From Cocleimonas sp. (GTDB taxonomy: Bacteria; Pseudomonadota; Gammaproteobacteria; Thiotrichales; Thiotrichaceae): DNA of 8,046 nt. Of this stretch, positions 6,200 through 8,046 are shown piece by piece. The DNA lies in NCBI GenBank assembly GCA_023145535.1, contig JAGLDQ010000033.1, positions 1 through 8,046 on the forward strand, read 5' to 3'. Each line of letters opens with the position of its first letter. The first letter of the stretch is position 1. The translations under genes and the position numbers were made by a program. Under the pieces are notes generated by a model. It was not told the DNA's origin. It saw nothing but the letters and a program-made list of their open reading frames with translations, and made no database searches.

Positions 6200-6868
6200 T
6201 TATTTTTTATTTCTAATTGCTTCCAAAATATCCTGTGCTTTACTATCCACTGTAGCCTGATCACTTTTATTCGTACCTTCCAAATACGCATCAACCTGCT
6301 CCATTGCATTTTCCTGATCTGTAAACTGTTGTTGGTGCTGTTGAATTCTCTTCAAGGAGTCTTGCATATCCGTAAACGATGATTGACCGTGATGATTTTG
6401 CGTTGAAAGCTTGCGTTGTGCTGCTTGTAAATGCTCCGTTGCCTGTAGCATTTGGTATTCGCTTTGATACGAACTTAAACGATTCACCATCTTCTTCAAC
6501 TTTTGTTGCAAACTATTTTCATAATCGGCTATTTGTTGAACCTGCTGTTTTTGGCGTTTTATTAAAGGGATTTTCTCTGTGATCAACTCAGCCAATTGTA
6601 ACGCTTCTGTCTCGTTATTCTGTGCTAATAATGTTGCTATTTTTTCCTCTTTTAGCCGCCTCTCTTTTTGTAATTGATCTAACGCACGTTTGAGCCTTGT
6701 CTTCTGTACGATAATGGAGGCTAATTGCTGTTTAGATTGGTTAATACCCCTTTCACATTGATGGATTTCTTGGGCGAAAATACGCATTCCATTTGCATCC
6801 ACCATCATTTCACCACTTTCCCTAAGACCACCTTGTAATGCGCTGGTAAGTTTTCTTATGATATTCAT
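6200..6868 (-). CDS. pspA: PspA/IM30 (phage-shock protein A) family protein
   Basis: The protein has 222 residues, the same length as classical PspA. It begins with a short amphipathic segment, MNIIRKLTSALQGGL, suited to membrane surface binding, and then consists almost entirely of predicted coiled-coil helix rich in Gln, Lys, Glu and Leu (roughly 30-165), with further helices to the C-terminus. PspA/IM30/Vipp1 proteins are ESCRT-III-like: they polymerise on the cytoplasmic face of the inner membrane and protect or remodel it under stress. The gene lies 9 nt downstream of the YiaAB-type gene, and its AGGAGG ribosome binding site overlaps that gene's stop codon, so the two are almost certainly one operon and probably translationally coupled. 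No pspB, pspC or pspF is visible and I find no sigma54 -24/-12 motif upstream, so regulation probably differs from the enteric Psp system. Family assignment rests on length, helix pattern and N-terminus. Confidence 0.85.
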   Translation of the reverse strand: MNIIRKLTSALQGGLRESGEMMVDANGMRIFAQEIHQCERGINQSKQQLASIIVQKTRLKRALDQLQKERRLKEEKIATLLAQNNETEALQLAELITEKIPLIKRQKQQVQQIADYENSLQQKLKKMVNRLSSYQSEYQMLQATEHLQAAQRKLSTQNHHGQSSFTDMQDSLKRIQQHQQQFTDQENAMEQVDAYLEGTNKSDQATVDSKAQDILEAIRNKK

Positions 6869-6873
6869 TGTAG

Positions 6874-6879
6874 CCTCCT
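6874..6879 (-). promoter_or_regulatory. AGGAGG ribosome binding site of pspA, overlapping the upstream stop
   Basis: A consensus AGGAGG lies 5 nt before the ATG at 6868 and shares two bases with the TAG stop (6878-6880) of the preceding gene. Ribosomes finishing the first gene would stop on the start signal of the second. Confidence 0.8.
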
Positions 6880-7153
6880 AGTCTGTGTATTCTTGAATAA
6901 TTTTATTGGTTTTCGCTTCGGAAATTTTATGACTGATTTTTTCACTCTCAAAATCATCACGCACTGTTTTAGACATCATAATGGTAGAGCTAACGATAAA
7001 AATAGCGTTTAAAGCGAGATAGCCTTTTAGCATTAACTCACCCTCTAACATAATGATAACGGCGGCCATTGCGACAAGAGAAAGAACAAACGATAATTTT
7101 ACAAAAAGAGTCCAGCCTTTGGAACTTGCTTGAGTGTCGATAGTTTGCATCAT
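6878..7153 (-). CDS. YiaA/YiaB-type two-helix inner membrane protein
   Basis: This 91-residue protein has two hydrophobic segments, about 14-36 and 42-62, joined by a short loop with KGYLALN, then a charged C-terminal tail starting SKTVRDDFESEKI. The helix pair, the KGY before helix 2 and the KTVRD after it are typical of the YiaAB two-helix domain, whose function is not well defined. The tail (residues 63-91) is hydrophilic and probably cytoplasmic. Two ATGs are adjacent: the second, at 7150, has the better spacing (7 nt) from the AAGGA at about 7158-7162, so the true product may lack the first Met. It is the first gene of a two-gene operon with the PspA-family gene, suggesting that the membrane protein works with PspA or anchors it; that partnership is inference. 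Confidence 0.8.
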   Translation of the reverse strand: MMQTIDTQASSKGWTLFVKLSFVLSLVAMAAVIIMLEGELMLKGYLALNAIFIVSSTIMMSKTVRDDFESEKISHKISEAKTNKIIQEYTD

Positions 7154-7283
7154 CTTTTCCTTACTTATGAGTTTTTAATCAGGGAACAACATTCGCGTTG
7201 TTGGATTAACTATGTGGGGCTGTTGCTTTATTCGCAACCTTTTTGGATTAAGTTGCAAGATAGGGGTTTTTAGGTATCATAAT

Positions 7284-7311
7284 ACTATACTTTTTTTAAT
7301 TATAATCTCAA
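7284..7311 (-). promoter_or_regulatory. candidate promoter of the YiaAB-pspA operon
   Basis: On the minus strand TTGAGA (7306-7311) and TATAGT (7284-7289) are 16 bp apart in very AT-rich DNA. The leader would be about 125 nt long and would contain the 7222-7238 and 7185-7202 inverted repeats. AT-rich DNA gives many such matches. Confidence 0.3.
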
Positions 7312-7549
7312 AATCATTATTTGGCATGATTGTTAATGAAGCCTTATTGTCAATGAGAGGGGTGGATTGCCTTGTTCAACATAAGCCGTTGGGTAGATAA
7401 AGGAAGAAGTGATCGCACCCCTTAGAACGGAGCATAGTTTCGTACAACATCACAAAACTGAGGCTGTTTTTAACTCGATGGGATAGAGAATAAATTGAAA
7501 CGTCTTGACACCACTTATCAAAAAACAACCACTGAACCGCCAAATTAAC

Positions 7550-7578
7550 TTGCCTGTCAAGCATATTCGCAGTGTAAT
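7550..7578 (+). promoter_or_regulatory. candidate promoter of the exported protein gene at 7649
   Basis: TTGCCT (7550-7555) and TGTAAT (7573-7578) are 17 bp apart, matching consensus at 4/6 and 5/6. The transcript would have a leader of about 65 nt containing GGAC/GTCC (7589-7592, 7599-7602), a short GC-rich hairpin. Confidence 0.4.
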
Positions 7579-7648
7579 TCGTTGCAAAGGACTACCCCGT
7601 CCACGGAAGACTCCAAACCCCAAAAATAAAAATAATGAGTGAGTAACA

Positions 7649-8046
7649 ATGAGAATTTCTAACAAAAATACGCGCAAATTGCGCTTATTGCCCCCGCTAT
7701 TCTGTTCTATTGCCGTTCTTGTCACAGGGCAAGCACTGGCAGGAACACCCTCTGTTTCCCTAAATGCTGATGCTGAACGTGGCAATATTGCTGAGTCTGG
7801 TCGTGTTGGCTATGTCGGTGGCTCTACCCGAGTCGGTGTGAGTATTGATAAAAATATGCAAGGTCAGGTTGATATTAATCAGATTGTTGCAGAAGATGAT
7901 GCCTCGGCAACCAGTGTTGAAGGCTGGTTTGGTTATCAAATTAAAGATAAAAATGGTGCTGAAAAAGGCATCAAAGGGGGCGGTGTAAAACTAAACCATT
8001 TATGGGCTGATGGCGATGGAAAATATCAAGGTGATACGGTACACAA
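7649..8046 (+). CDS. exported or outer-membrane protein of unknown family, N-terminal part
   Basis: The frame opens at the ATG at 7649 and is still open at the right edge, giving 132 complete codons. An in-frame TGA at 7640-7642 rules out an earlier start. The ribosome binding site is weak (GAG within TGAGTGAG). Residues 1-31 form a clear Sec signal peptide: a basic n-region rich in Arg and Lys, a hydrophobic core LFCSIAVLVTG, and a likely AxA cleavage site, QALA before GTP. The mature part is Gly- and Asp-rich with alternating polar and hydrophobic residues, for example SGRVGYVGGSTRVGVSID and VEGWFGYQI, and GVKLNHLW, which suggests beta-strand and possibly a surface or beta-barrel protein. 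I do not recognise the family; an autotransporter-like or outer-membrane protein is one possibility. The visible part has one cysteine, within the signal peptide. Confidence 0.7.
   Translation, partial: MRISNKNTRKLRLLPPLFCSIAVLVTGQALAGTPSVSLNADAERGNIAESGRVGYVGGSTRVGVSIDKNMQGQVDINQIVAEDDASATSVEGWFGYQIKDKNGAEKGIKGGGVKLNHLWADGDGKYQGDTVH

Larger units (their letters stand above)
7154..7648. other. 495-bp intergenic region without a convincing gene
   Basis: This lies between two divergently transcribed units. It holds a candidate promoter for each side and several small inverted repeats: AACAAC/GTTGTT (7185-7190, 7197-7202), GTTGC/GCAAC (7222-7226, 7234-7238, followed by CTTTTT), AGGGGTG/CACCCCT (7358-7364, 7416-7422) and CTTGACA/TGTCAAG (7504-7510, 7555-7561). 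Frames of about 62 codons at 7212-7400 (plus) and 7376-7564 (minus) overlap each other, lack ribosome binding sites and show no family features. No tRNA or riboswitch that I recognise. Confidence 0.55.

Noticed and set aside
7222..7245. GTTGC/GCAAC hairpin followed by CTTTTT, terminator-like on the plus strand
   Set aside because: No plus-strand gene lies upstream to be terminated, and the stem is only 5 bp; listed only within the intergenic description.
7154..7300. Sigma54 (-24/-12) promoter expected for a psp operon
   Set aside because: A GG and GC pair occurs near 7222-7240, but the spacing is 11 instead of 10 bp and the flanking consensus is lacking.
7212..7564. Two overlapping frames of about 62 codons on opposite strands
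   Set aside because: Both lack start signals and recognisable composition, and they overlap each other in an intergenic region.
7581..7625. Possible c-di-GMP (GEMM) riboswitch in the leader of the last gene, prompted by GCAAAG
   Set aside because: The conserved core sequences expected upstream and the second helix are absent; only a short GGAC/GTCC hairpin remains.
7635..7646. Three-codon mini-ORF (Met-Ser-Glu-stop) just before the ATG at 7649
   Set aside because: A leader peptide this short is easily produced by chance in AT-rich DNA, and nothing indicates attenuation.
7672..7684. Palindrome GCGCAAATTGCGC in the early codons of the last gene
   Set aside because: It lies within signal-peptide codons and could be an operator, but 13 bp with a central mismatch is weak evidence alone.

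Overview
The window looks like chromosomal DNA of a Gram-negative, probably gammaproteobacterial, organism with a moderately AT-rich genome. This is inferred from a predicted type I-secreted RTX protein, two Sec signal peptides, a PspA/YiaAB envelope-stress pair and short dispersed palindromes of a proteobacterial kind. No species marker is present, so the taxonomy is tentative.

Layout. (1) 1-1872, minus: the N-terminal 624 residues of a STAND-type P-loop NTPase whose 3' end lies off the left edge. (2) 1873-2346: a non-coding gap holding that gene's likely promoter, a REP-like palindrome and two hairpins downstream of the next gene. (3) 2347-5070, minus: a 907-residue RTX/animal-type heme peroxidase fusion, the most distinctive gene here. 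(4) 5071-5296: a divergent regulatory region with a leader hairpin, a 9-nt direct repeat and a good sigma70-like promoter pointing right. (5) 5297-5980, plus: a small secreted protein with an HExxH zinc-metallopeptidase motif. (6) 5976-6106: a 131-bp MITE-like element with 14-bp perfect terminal inverted repeats; it supplies the metallopeptidase's stop codon and contains a second REP-like fragment. (7) 6200-7153, minus: a two-gene operon, a YiaAB-type membrane protein followed by a PspA/IM30 protein. (8) 7154-7648: a 495-bp gene-free stretch with candidate promoters. (9) 7649-8046, plus: the start of a secreted or outer-membrane protein of unrecognised family, cut by the right edge.

How they may work together. 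The peroxidase, the metallopeptidase and the last gene all look exported, and PspA/YiaAB serves the inner membrane, so much of the window concerns the envelope and exterior. The peroxidase keeps the heme-pocket and calcium residues of the myeloperoxidase/peroxidasin superfamily and is probably exported by a type I secretion system that is not in this window. Its substrate (halide, Mn(II), phenolics) cannot be read from sequence. The divergent pairing of peroxidase and metallopeptidase suggests co-regulation, but this is inference. I see no tRNA, rRNA, CRISPR array, complete insertion sequence or complete defence system.
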